Origin: JAVBUY01 sp031552735 | Lineage (GTDB): Bacteria; Bacillota; Clostridia; Christensenellales; Aristaeellaceae | DNA: 15,890 nucleotides | Direction of reading: 5' to 3' | Assembly: GCA_031552735.1 (NCBI GenBank) | Contig: JAVBMF010000042.1 | Span: 1-15,890, forward strand | Part shown: in pieces, positions 6,501 through 12,789 of the stretch | How positions within the stretch are numbered: position 1 is the stretch's first letter | How the letters are laid out: each line of letters begins with the position of its first letter | Made by a program: the position numbers and the translations under genes | Notes under the pieces: model-generated | What the model saw: only the letters and a program-made list of their open reading frames with translations | Told to the model about the DNA's origin: nothing | The model's database searches: none

Positions 6501-7433
6501 TTACTCCGCGTACAAATCCGTGGACAAATACCGATCGCCGATATCGGGCAGAATGGTGACCACGCACTTGCCGCGCATCTCCGCCCGCCGCAGCACCGCG
6601 CACGCCGCGAATAACGCCGCGCCGCCGGAGTAGCCGGTCGGCCAGCCCTCCTTTTCGGCGAACAGCCTTGCCATTGCCTGCGCGTCCGCGCCGGATACCG
6701 GCAGGATGCCGTCAAACAGGCGTTTATCCACAATGCCGGGCACAAAGCCCGCGCCCAGCCCCTGCAACGGATGCGGCCCCGCCTGTCCGCCGGACAGCAC
6801 CGGCGAAGCATCCGGCTCCACCGCGTAGGCGAGCAGCGAGGGCTTCTTTTCCTTGAGTGTCCGTGCGATGCCGGTCAGTGTGCCACCGGTGCCCACGCCC
6901 GCAACAATCACATCGACCGCCCCATCGGTGTCGTCCCAAATCTCCTGCGCGGTTTTTGCGTGCGCCTTGGGGTTGGCCGGATTGTCGAACTGCCCCAGCA
7001 TCCGCGCGCCGGGAATCTCGCTGAGCAGTTGCTTGGCGCGCAGCCCCGCGCCCGCCATGCCCTGCGACGCGGGCGTCAGCACGATCTCCGCGCCCACCGC
7101 GCGCATGCGGCGACGGCGCTCAACGCTCATGGTTTCCGGCATGGTCAGGATCATCCGGTAGCCACGGATGGCGGCAATCATCGCCATCGCGATGCCGGTA
7201 TTGCCGCTGGTTGATTCCACCAGCGTGTCGCCGGGCTTGAGCAGCCCCTGCCGCTCGGCGTCGAGAATCATGCCCAGCGCCGCGCGATCCTTGACGCTGC
7301 CGCCGGGATTGAGTCCTTCCAGTTTGGTCAGCAGGTTCGCGTCGGGCAGCCCCGCCGCGCTAAGAAAGCGCGCCGGACGCAGCAGCGGTGTGTTGCCGAT
7401 CAGTTCGGTGATGTCCTGGTAGATGCGTGCCAT
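6501..7433 (-). CDS. cysK: Cysteine synthase A (O-acetylserine sulfhydrylase)
   Basis: 310 residues, the usual length. This PLP enzyme makes cysteine from O-acetylserine and sulfide in the cytoplasm. Motifs: GNTPLL (13-18), LNPGGSVKDR with the PLP lysine at K48, the substrate loop STSGNTG near 94-100, the phosphate-binding loop GVGTGGT near 178-184, and a C-terminal TGYSGGAA in the region of the PLP ring nitrogen contact. ATG 7433 has AGGTGG about 7 nt upstream. The gene starts 18 nt after the metA stop codon and is last in metY-metA-cysK. No serine acetyltransferase (cysE), a common partner, is nearby. A relaxed substrate range including O-acetylhomoserine cannot be excluded from sequence. 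Confidence 0.93.
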   Translation of the reverse strand: MARIYQDITELIGNTPLLRPARFLSAAGLPDANLLTKLEGLNPGGSVKDRAALGMILDAERQGLLKPGDTLVESTSGNTGIAMAMIAAIRGYRMILTMPETMSVERRRRMRAVGAEIVLTPASQGMAGAGLRAKQLLSEIPGARMLGQFDNPANPKAHAKTAQEIWDDTDGAVDVIVAGVGTGGTLTGIARTLKEKKPSLLAYAVEPDASPVLSGGQAGPHPLQGLGAGFVPGIVDKRLFDGILPVSGADAQAMARLFAEKEGWPTGYSGGAALFAACAVLRRAEMRGKCVVTILPDIGDRYLSTDLYAE

Positions 7434-7451
7434 GGATATTCCACCTCGTTT

Positions 7452-8375
7452 TTATTTCGCGGGCAGTTCCAGCAAGTCATACGGGGTTTCCTGATAGACG
7501 TAGTAGTTCAGCCAGTTCAGGTATACCAGATTGGCGTGGCTGCGCCAGCGCATCATCGGCGGCTGGTTCGGGTCGTCGTCCGGGTAGTAATGCTTGGGCA
7601 CCGCGACACTCAGTCCCTTGTCCACATCGCGCCAGTATTCGGCTGCCAGCGTATCTACATCATATTCACTGTGGCCGGTGGCAAATACTCGGCGCCCGTC
7701 GCGGCTGGCAATCAGGCCCACCCCGGCCTCCTCGGACACCGCCAGCACCTGCAGCGCGTCCACCGCGCGCACATCGGCTTCGTCGATGGCGGTGTGGCGG
7801 CTGACCGGGATGTGAAACGGATCGTCCAGCCCGCGCAACAGGCGGCTCTTTGGGTCGCACACCTTGTGCGGGAACACGCCGAACATCTTCGCGCCCAGCG
7901 CATGCTTGTCGATGCCGTAGTAATGATACAGCGCGGCCTGCGCCGCCCAACAGATGAACAGCGTGGAGAACACATGCGTGTCGGCCCAAGCCATCACTTT
8001 CTTCAGCTCGTCCCAGTAGCGCACCTGCTCAAAGGCCAACTGCTCCACCGGCGCGCCGGTGATGATCAGGCCGTCAAATCGCTGGTCGCACACATCGTCA
8101 AACGTACGGTAGAACGCCTCCAGATGCTCTCTGGCGGTGTTGGTGCCCTCGTAAGTCGCGGTGCGCAGCAACGTCACCTCGATTTGCAGTGGTGTGTTGC
8201 CAATCAGCCGCATCAGCTGCGTCTCGGTGCGCTCCTTGGTGGGCATCAGGTTGAGGATCGCGATTTTCAGCGGACGAATATCCTGATGCTGCGACCGGGA
8301 GGCGGGCATCACGAAAATATTTTCCTCGGTCAGCGTCTGTACGGCGGGCAATCCATCGGGGATTTTGACCGGCAT
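7452..8375 (-). CDS. metA: Homoserine O-acetyltransferase, MetA family (acetyl type predicted)
   Basis: 307 residues, full length. It acylates the hydroxyl of L-homoserine, the committed step of methionine synthesis. Seen: N-terminal MPVKIPDGLPA, LNLMPTKERTETQ (41-53), Cys142 in FICWAAQAAL (the acyl-enzyme nucleophile) and His235/Glu237 in GHSEYD, completing the triad. Residue 111, in TGAPVEQL, is Glu. In characterised MetA proteins Glu at this position goes with acetyl-CoA use and Gly with succinyl-CoA, so the product should be O-acetylhomoserine, the substrate of the upstream metY product. AAAGGAGG precedes ATG 8375 by about 9 nt. It is the middle gene of metY-metA-cysK, with gaps of 44 nt and 18 nt. 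Confidence 0.94.
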   Translation of the reverse strand: MPVKIPDGLPAVQTLTEENIFVMPASRSQHQDIRPLKIAILNLMPTKERTETQLMRLIGNTPLQIEVTLLRTATYEGTNTAREHLEAFYRTFDDVCDQRFDGLIITGAPVEQLAFEQVRYWDELKKVMAWADTHVFSTLFICWAAQAALYHYYGIDKHALGAKMFGVFPHKVCDPKSRLLRGLDDPFHIPVSRHTAIDEADVRAVDALQVLAVSEEAGVGLIASRDGRRVFATGHSEYDVDTLAAEYWRDVDKGLSVAVPKHYYPDDDPNQPPMMRWRSHANLVYLNWLNYYVYQETPYDLLELPAK

Positions 8376-8419
8376 GGGAGAAACCCTCCTTTATGTAGCA
8401 ACTCTTTTACGCCCGGCGC

Positions 8420-9706
8420 TTATCGGCAAGCAGCCAACGCTTGATCTAGGTCCTCTATCAAATCCTCCACGTCCTCCAGCCCAATGGATAGGCGAATGCC
8501 TTCCGGCGCGACCCCGGCCAGACGCAGCCCTTCCTCGTCAAGCTGGCCGTGCGTGGTGCTTGCCGGGTGGATGACCAGTGACCGCGCGTCGGCCACATTG
8601 GCCAGCAGCAAGAATAGTTTCAGCGAATCGATGAATTTCTTGCCCGCTTTCAGGCCGCCCTTTACGCCAAAGGCCAGAATGCCGCCGCAGCCGCGCGGGA
8701 AGTACCGCTGGGCGCGCGCGTAAAACGCGTCGGATGGCAGACCGGGATAGTGCACCCACGCCACCTGCTCGTGCCCCGCCAGCCACTGGGCGATGGCCAG
8801 CGCACTGTCGCTGTGGCGCCGCATGCGCAGGCTCAGCGTCTCCAGTCCTTGCAGCAGCAGGAACGCGTTAAACGGACTCATGCATGCGCCAGTGTCGCGC
8901 AGATGCGTCACGCGCAGCTTGGTGATATACGCGGTCTGCCCCAGATCGGCGTACACCAGACCGTGATAGCCCGGGTCGGGCTGGATAAAGTCCGGGTAGC
9001 GGTCGCTGTGCCAGTCAAACGTGCCCATATCCACCACCGCGCCGCCGATGCTGGTGCCATGTCCCCCGGCATACTTGGTCAGCGAGTGCACCGCGATGTC
9101 TACGCCATGCTCCCTGACCTGAATCAGATACGGCGTGCCAAAGGTGTTATCGGCGATCACGCACACGCCGTGCGCATGCGCGATATCGGCAATGGCGCGG
9201 ATATCCGGGATGTTGATGTTGGGGTTGGCGATGGTCTCGATGTACACCGCGCGGGTCTTGTCGGTGATGGCTGCCTCCAGCGCCGCCAAATCCTCCGGAT
9301 CGACCAGCTTGGCCGTGATGCCAAATCGCCCCATGCGGTCATGCAGCAGCGTGTAGGTGCCGCCGTATAGCGTGGACAGCGCGACGATCTCGTCCCCCGC
9401 CTGTGCGACGGTGAGCAGTGCATACGTGATCGCCGCCATACCGCTAGCCACCGCCACCGCGCCCACGCCGCCCTCCAGCGCGCACAGGCGCTGCTCCAGC
9501 GCGCCCATGGTCGGGTTCATGATGCGCGTATAGATATTGCCCGGTTTTTCCAGATTGAACAGCGCGGCGGCATGATCGGCATCCTCGAACACAAACGAGG
9601 ACGTCTGGTAGATCGGCACCGCGCACGCGCCGGTGGTCGGGTCGGCGGTCTGCCCGGCGTGCACTTGCAGGGTGTCAAACCGATAGGGTTTCTGCTGCTT
9701 GGACAT
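8420..9706 (-). CDS. metY: O-acetylhomoserine sulfhydrylase (aminocarboxypropyltransferase)
   Basis: 428 residues, the MetY length within the Cys/Met-metabolism PLP family; cystathionine enzymes are nearer 380-400. It should make homocysteine directly from O-acetylhomoserine and sulfide. Seen: the N-terminal block FDTLQVHAGQTADPTTGACA, YQTSSFVF, IYTRIMNPT, SGMAAITYAL, ADNTFGTPYL and the PLP lysine K211 in HSLTKYAGGHGT; the C-terminal block SLVIHPASTTHGQL is characteristic. ATG 9706 is preceded by GGAGG with a 7-nt spacer. The frame stays open upstream to 9913, but that extension crosses the leader and terminator and is not coding. The gene starts 33 nt after the intrinsic terminator, so its expression depends on readthrough. 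Confidence 0.95.
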   Translation of the reverse strand: MSKQQKPYRFDTLQVHAGQTADPTTGACAVPIYQTSSFVFEDADHAAALFNLEKPGNIYTRIMNPTMGALEQRLCALEGGVGAVAVASGMAAITYALLTVAQAGDEIVALSTLYGGTYTLLHDRMGRFGITAKLVDPEDLAALEAAITDKTRAVYIETIANPNINIPDIRAIADIAHAHGVCVIADNTFGTPYLIQVREHGVDIAVHSLTKYAGGHGTSIGGAVVDMGTFDWHSDRYPDFIQPDPGYHGLVYADLGQTAYITKLRVTHLRDTGACMSPFNAFLLLQGLETLSLRMRRHSDSALAIAQWLAGHEQVAWVHYPGLPSDAFYARAQRYFPRGCGGILAFGVKGGLKAGKKFIDSLKLFLLLANVADARSLVIHPASTTHGQLDEEGLRLAGVAPEGIRLSIGLEDVEDLIEDLDQALAACR

Positions 9707-9738
9707 GTGCTTTCCTCCGTTCTCATTGTCGCCTAAAC

Positions 9739-9771
9739 AAAAAGCCCGCCTCGTATCTCTACGAAGCGGGC
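9739..9771 (-). terminator. Attenuator terminator upstream of metY
   Basis: The minus-strand RNA forms GCCCGCUUCGU, loop AGAGAU, ACGAGGCGGGC: an 11-bp stem with one U·G pair, followed directly by UUUUUGUUU. It lies 27 nt after the leader-peptide stop codon and 32 nt before the metY ATG, so it can only act on metY operon readthrough. The U·G pair is a C·A mismatch on the plus strand, so the hairpin favours the minus-strand transcript. Confidence 0.88.
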
Positions 9772-9810
9772 ATGGATACTTCTCCAGCCGTTGATCGCTT
9801 ACAAGATACG
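9752..9810 (-). promoter_or_regulatory. Candidate antiterminator pairing in the metY leader
   Basis: Minus-strand CGUAUCUU (positions 9810-9803, leader codons 24-26) can pair with GAGAUACG (9759-9752), which comprises most of the terminator loop plus the first bases of its 3' arm. This gives 7 Watson-Crick pairs and one U·G and would prevent the terminator from forming. A ribosome finishing the leader covers 9803-9810; one stalled at the Met/Cys codons up to about codon 18 leaves it free. A second GUAUC (9779-9775) could compete. The pairing is short and not modelled energetically. Confidence 0.45.
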
Positions 9811-9879
9811 CACGCAAACAGGAGCGCAGGGCATCGCCATGCACATCATCCGCATGCACATCGCCTGATTCTTTCGCAT
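9799..9879 (-). CDS. Met/Cys-rich attenuation leader peptide of the metY operon
   Basis: A 26-codon ORF (ATG 9879, TAA 9799-9801) encoding a peptide with seven Met (1, 7, 9, 11, 12, 14, 16) and four Cys (8, 13, 18, 22). The dense core is AMCMRMMCMAMPC, residues 6-18. GAGGAGGGG lies about 6 nt upstream of the ATG, and a TTGACA-17-TACGAT promoter lies about 46 nt upstream. There are no homology motifs and no signal peptide; the composition is the message. As in trp/his/leu leaders, the ribosome would stall at these codons when charged tRNA-Met or tRNA-Cys is short, favouring readthrough into metY-metA-cysK. The position, end-product codons, promoter, ribosome-binding site and downstream terminator agree with each other, but function is inferred. 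Confidence 0.85.
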   Translation of the reverse strand: MRKNQAMCMRMMCMAMPCAPVCVRIL

Positions 9880-9924
9880 GGTAGCCCCTCCTCTCCGATT
9901 GGGTGCGTCGCACTGATTTGCTTT

Positions 9925-9953
9925 ATCGTACCACGCGCAAAAGTCGCTGTCAA
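9925..9953 (-). promoter_or_regulatory. Promoter of the leader-metY-metA-cysK operon
   Basis: The minus strand carries TTGACA (9948-9953), 17 bp, TACGAT (9925-9930). Transcription would start near 9918, giving a leader of about 210 nt before the metY ATG that contains the Met/Cys-rich ORF and the terminator. Confidence 0.8.
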
Positions 9954-9974
9954 TGGCAAAATCCCGCCACTGGA

Positions 9975-10003
9975 TTGACAAATGCCGCATGCTCGTGTAC
10001 GAT
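9975..10003 (+). promoter_or_regulatory. Promoter of the metNIQ operon
   Basis: The plus strand carries TTGACA (9975-9980), 17 bp, TACGAT (9998-10003): the same hexamers and spacing as the divergent metY promoter. The two -35 boxes are 21 bp apart and form a TGTCAA...TTGACA inverted repeat. The untranslated leader is only about 50 nt and has no visible attenuator or riboswitch. Confidence 0.78.
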
Positions 10004-10058
10004 ATTTTGCAACATCCTTTGTATTTTCCGCCACATTCACTCGCAATGGAGGTGCCGC

Positions 10059-11111
10059 ATGGAGGCTACCACCCCGACGCAGCCGCCGGTGATGATCGAC
10101 ATCCAAGGCGTGCGCAAGGTGTACCCCTCGCAGGCTGGTGAGGTCGTTGCGCTGGACGGCATCGACCTGACCATTCGCAAGGGCGATATTTACGGCATCA
10201 TCGGCATGAGCGGCGCGGGCAAGTCCACGCTGATCCGCTGCATCAACCGGCTGGATGCACCCACCGATGGGCACATCTTGATCGACGGTCAGAATATCCT
10301 GACCATGAAGGAACGCGATCTGAATATCATGCGCCGCAGCGTCGCGATGATCTTTCAGCAGTTCAATCTGCTGATGCAGCGCACGGTGCTGGGCAATATC
10401 TGCTTCCCCATGGAGATCAGCGGCATGCCGCGCGGCGAGGCGCTCAAGCGCGCCCATGAGCTGCTGGCCATCGTGGGCCTGGAAGAAAAGGCGAATGCCT
10501 ATCCCGCACAGCTCTCCGGCGGGCAGAAGCAGCGCGTCGCCATCGCCCGCGCGCTGACCACCGATCCGAAGGTGCTGCTGTGCGACGAGGCGACCAGCGC
10601 ACTGGACCCCATGACCACACAATCCATCCTGTCGCTGTTACAGGATATCAACCGGCGGCTGGGCATTACCATCGTCATCATCACGCACGAGATGGCGGTC
10701 ATCCGCCAGATTTGCACGCGCGTGGCCATCATCGACGGCGGCAAAATTGCCGAGAAGGGCAATGTGCGCGAAATCTTCGCCAACCCGCGCACACCGGCGG
10801 CGCGCCGCCTGTTCTTTGGCACGCAGGAAGAAATCCCGGTCGGCAAGCGCGCGCTGCGCATCGTGTTCGACGACGCCAAGACCTACGAACCCGTGATCGC
10901 CAACATGATCCTAAAGTGCGGCGTGCCGGTCAACATTCTTTATAGCAACATTCAGCTCATCAGCGGGCAGCAACGCGGGCAGATGCTCATCGAGCTGCCC
11001 GACGACGCGGACAGCGCGGAACGCGCGCTGGCTTACCTGCGCACGCAGGATCTCTCGGTAGAGGAGGTGGGCGCGCTTGACGATGGAACAACTGTGGTCC
11101 ATGATCGGTAA
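10059..11111 (+). CDS. metN: Methionine ABC importer, ATP-binding protein MetN
   Basis: 350 residues, the standard MetN length. Seen: Walker A GMSGAGKST (49-57), Q-loop FQQFN near 99-103, ABC signature LSGGQ (152-156), Walker B VLLCDE (172-177), H-loop His210. The C-terminal part from about 268 (ALRIVFDDAKTYEPVIANM onward) is the NIL domain, which in E. coli MetN binds methionine and shuts transport when methionine is abundant; this distinguishes MetN from other amino-acid ATPases. ATG 10059 follows GGAGG with a 6-nt spacer; the frame is open back to 9903 but that stretch spans the promoter. It overlaps metI by about 30 nt and is first in metNIQ, divergent from the methionine biosynthesis operon. 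Confidence 0.95.
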   Translation: MEATTPTQPPVMIDIQGVRKVYPSQAGEVVALDGIDLTIRKGDIYGIIGMSGAGKSTLIRCINRLDAPTDGHILIDGQNILTMKERDLNIMRRSVAMIFQQFNLLMQRTVLGNICFPMEISGMPRGEALKRAHELLAIVGLEEKANAYPAQLSGGQKQRVAIARALTTDPKVLLCDEATSALDPMTTQSILSLLQDINRRLGITIVIITHEMAVIRQICTRVAIIDGGKIAEKGNVREIFANPRTPAARRLFFGTQEEIPVGKRALRIVFDDAKTYEPVIANMILKCGVPVNILYSNIQLISGQQRGQMLIELPDDADSAERALAYLRTQDLSVEEVGALDDGTTVVHDR

Positions 11112-11739
11112 CGGCCTCCTAGAAACGCTGTATATCACGCTGGTGTCCACGTTCTTCGCGTATCTGCTGGGGCTGCCGCTGGGCGTGCTGCTGGTCACTA
11201 CCCGCCGCGATCACATCACCCCGATGCCGCTGCTGCACACTGTGCTGGATGTCATCGTCAACGTGCTGCGCTCGGTCCCCTTCCTCATCCTGATGATCGC
11301 GGTCATCCCGATCACCCGCGCGGTGGTGGGCATCGCGATCGGCACCACCGCCACCATTGTGCCGCTGGTCATCGCGGCGTTCCCCTACATCGCGCGCACG
11401 GTCGAGTCCTCGCTGATCGAGGTGGACCGCGGCGTTATCGAGGCGGCGCAGGCCATGGGCGCGAGCCGCATGCAGATTATCCGCAAGGTCATGCTGCCCG
11501 AGGCGTTCCCGGGCCTGATCAACGGCGCGGCGATCGCCACCACCAACATTCTGGGTTACACCGCCATGTCCGGCGCGATCGGCGGCGGCGGGCTGGGCGC
11601 CATCGCCATCACCTACGGCCACCATCGTCGCCAGTACGCCGTGCTGTACCTGTGCGTGGTCGTGCTGGTGCTGCTGGTGCAGATCATCCAATACATCGGA
11701 ACCACCGCTTCCCGCCAGGTCGATCACCGCCTAAAGTGA
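11077..11739 (+). CDS. metI: Methionine ABC importer, permease MetI
   Basis: 220 residues, typical of MetI, with about five membrane segments (roughly 14-40, 54-78, 88-108, 150-178 and 187-208). The EAA coupling loop is at about 122-143 (EAAQAMGASRMQIIRKVMLP), and the C-terminal GAIGGGGLGAIAITYG is characteristic of the family. A dimer of MetI forms the channel driven by MetN. I chose TTG 11077, with GAGGAGG 9 nt upstream; the in-frame ATG at 11083 would have a 15-nt spacer and is the alternative. Either way it starts inside the end of metN (overlap 29-35 nt), indicating coupling. The metQ gene follows after 43 nt. Confidence 0.93.
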   Translation: MTMEQLWSMIGNGLLETLYITLVSTFFAYLLGLPLGVLLVTTRRDHITPMPLLHTVLDVIVNVLRSVPFLILMIAVIPITRAVVGIAIGTTATIVPLVIAAFPYIARTVESSLIEVDRGVIEAAQAMGASRMQIIRKVMLPEAFPGLINGAAIATTNILGYTAMSGAIGGGGLGAIAITYGHHRRQYAVLYLCVVVLVLLVQIIQYIGTTASRQVDHRLK

Positions 11740-11782
11740 TCGCCGGTCGAGATAAAAAAGACACTGAAAGGAGACCCTGTCC

Positions 11783-12583
11783 ATGAAGAAACTGCTCTCT
11801 GCCCTGTTGGTGCTGGCGCTGATGCTCTCGTTGGCCTCCTGCGCGCTGGCCGGTACCCCCGTCAAAATTGGCGCGACCCCTTCCCCGCACGCTGAGGTGC
11901 TGGAATTCATGAAGCCGCTGCTCGCGGCCAAGGGCTTTGATATCGAGATCGTGGTGTTTAACGACTATGTGATGCCCAATGACGCCGTGGAAACCGGCGA
12001 GCTGGATGCCAACTACTTCCAGCACAAGCCGTACATGGATGATTTCAACAAGAACAGCGGCACGCATCTGGTCGCCGCCGTGCCGGTGCACTTTGAGCCG
12101 ATGGGCCTGTATCCGGGCAAGACCAAGGCGCTGGCCGATCTGAAGGATGGCGCGATCGTCGCCGTGCCCAACGACGTGACCAACGAGGCGCGCGCACTGC
12201 TGCTGCTTGAGGCGCAGGGGCTGATCAAGGTGGCTGAGGGCAAGGGCCTGACCGCCACCAAGCTGGACATCCTCGACAACCCCAAGAAGCTGGAGATCTA
12301 CGAAGCGGAAGCCGCGATCGTTCCTTCCATGTTGGCCGATGTGGATCTGGCCGTGATGAATGGCAACTATGCGCAGGGTGTAGGCCTGTTCGCGTCCAAG
12401 GATGCGCTGGCTGCCGAAGCCATCGACTCCACCGCCGCGGAGACCTACATCAACTACCTGGTGGTCAAGGAAGGCAATGAGAACAGCGATTTCATCAAGG
12501 CGTTCAACGAGTGCCTGGCCGATCCGAGCGTGAAAGCCTTCTTTGAGGAGAAGTATCAGGGCTCGAGCATCGCGGCGTTCTAA
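11783..12583 (+). CDS. metQ: Methionine-binding lipoprotein MetQ
   Basis: 266 residues. A lipoprotein signal peptide starts MKKLLSALLVLALML and its lipobox LASC places the lipidated Cys at residue 20. The mature part has the NlpA/MetQ fold, with KIGATPSPHAEVLEF, NDYVMPNDAVETGELDANYFQH, VPNDVTNEARALLLLE and AVMNGNYAQGVG as family blocks. It would capture extracellular methionine for MetNI. ATG 11783 has AAAGGAG about 9 nt upstream. It is last in metNIQ, with a strong terminator at 12684-12714. D- versus L-methionine or sulfoxide preference cannot be read from sequence. Confidence 0.95.
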   Translation: MKKLLSALLVLALMLSLASCALAGTPVKIGATPSPHAEVLEFMKPLLAAKGFDIEIVVFNDYVMPNDAVETGELDANYFQHKPYMDDFNKNSGTHLVAAVPVHFEPMGLYPGKTKALADLKDGAIVAVPNDVTNEARALLLLEAQGLIKVAEGKGLTATKLDILDNPKKLEIYEAEAAIVPSMLADVDLAVMNGNYAQGVGLFASKDALAAEAIDSTAAETYINYLVVKEGNENSDFIKAFNECLADPSVKAFFEEKYQGSSIAAF

Positions 12584-12611
12584 GGCGCTGCGCTACGCGA
12601 AACTCCCCGCG

Positions 12612-12630
12612 CAGGCGGCAGAGCCGCCTG
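12612..12630 (+). repeat. Short perfect hairpin after metQ
   Basis: CAGGCGGC, loop AGA, GCCGCCTG is a perfect 8-bp inverted repeat about 30 nt after the metQ stop codon. No U-tract follows, so it is not an intrinsic terminator by itself. It may protect the 3' end of the mRNA. A loose outer pairing of CTCCCC (12603-12608) with GGGG (near 12647-12650) echoes the arms of the REP-like repeats but is too weak to call a third copy. Confidence 0.4.
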
Positions 12631-12683
12631 ACACGATTTCTGTTGAGGGGCTTTGCCCTTCCGGCACCTCCCCCAAGCTTTGC

Positions 12684-12714
12684 AAAGCCGCCTCACCCGA
12701 GGCGGTTTTCTTTT
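12684..12714 (+). terminator. Intrinsic terminator of metNIQ
   Basis: AAAGCCGCCTC, loop ACCC, GAGGCGGTTTT: seven G/C-rich pairs extended by a G·U and A-U pairs, with the run TTTTCTTTT. It lies about 100 nt after the metQ stop codon and 75 nt before the wecB start. Confidence 0.85.
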
Positions 12715-12789
12715 GCCCGCGCACAGGGTTTTTTCCTCCGCACGCCGAAAGTCTTATCCGGCATGGCTACCCATGAGGAGGTGCTTTTC

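Noticed and set aside
9707..9913. N-terminal extension of MetY (frame open from 9913)
   Set aside because: It would run through the promoter-proximal leader and the terminator hairpin and has no family similarity. ATG 9706 has a well-spaced GGAGG.
9820..9918. SAM riboswitch or T-box in the metY leader
   Set aside because: A purine-rich GAGAGGAGGGG stretch resembles part of the SAM-I core, but the conserved partner elements are missing. No T-box AGGGTGGnACCGCG-type antiterminator sequence is present. The stretch is better explained as the leader ribosome-binding site.
9975..10058. Attenuator or leader peptide in front of metNIQ
   Set aside because: Only about 50 nt separate the predicted start site from metN; no terminator hairpin or Met-rich small frame fits.
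12603..12652. Third copy of the REP-like terminator repeat
   Set aside because: It has CTCCCC...GGGG arms and a central hairpin, but lacks the ATGACA/TGTCAT hairpin, the AAGATT arm and a U-tract, and it is on the plus-strand operon.
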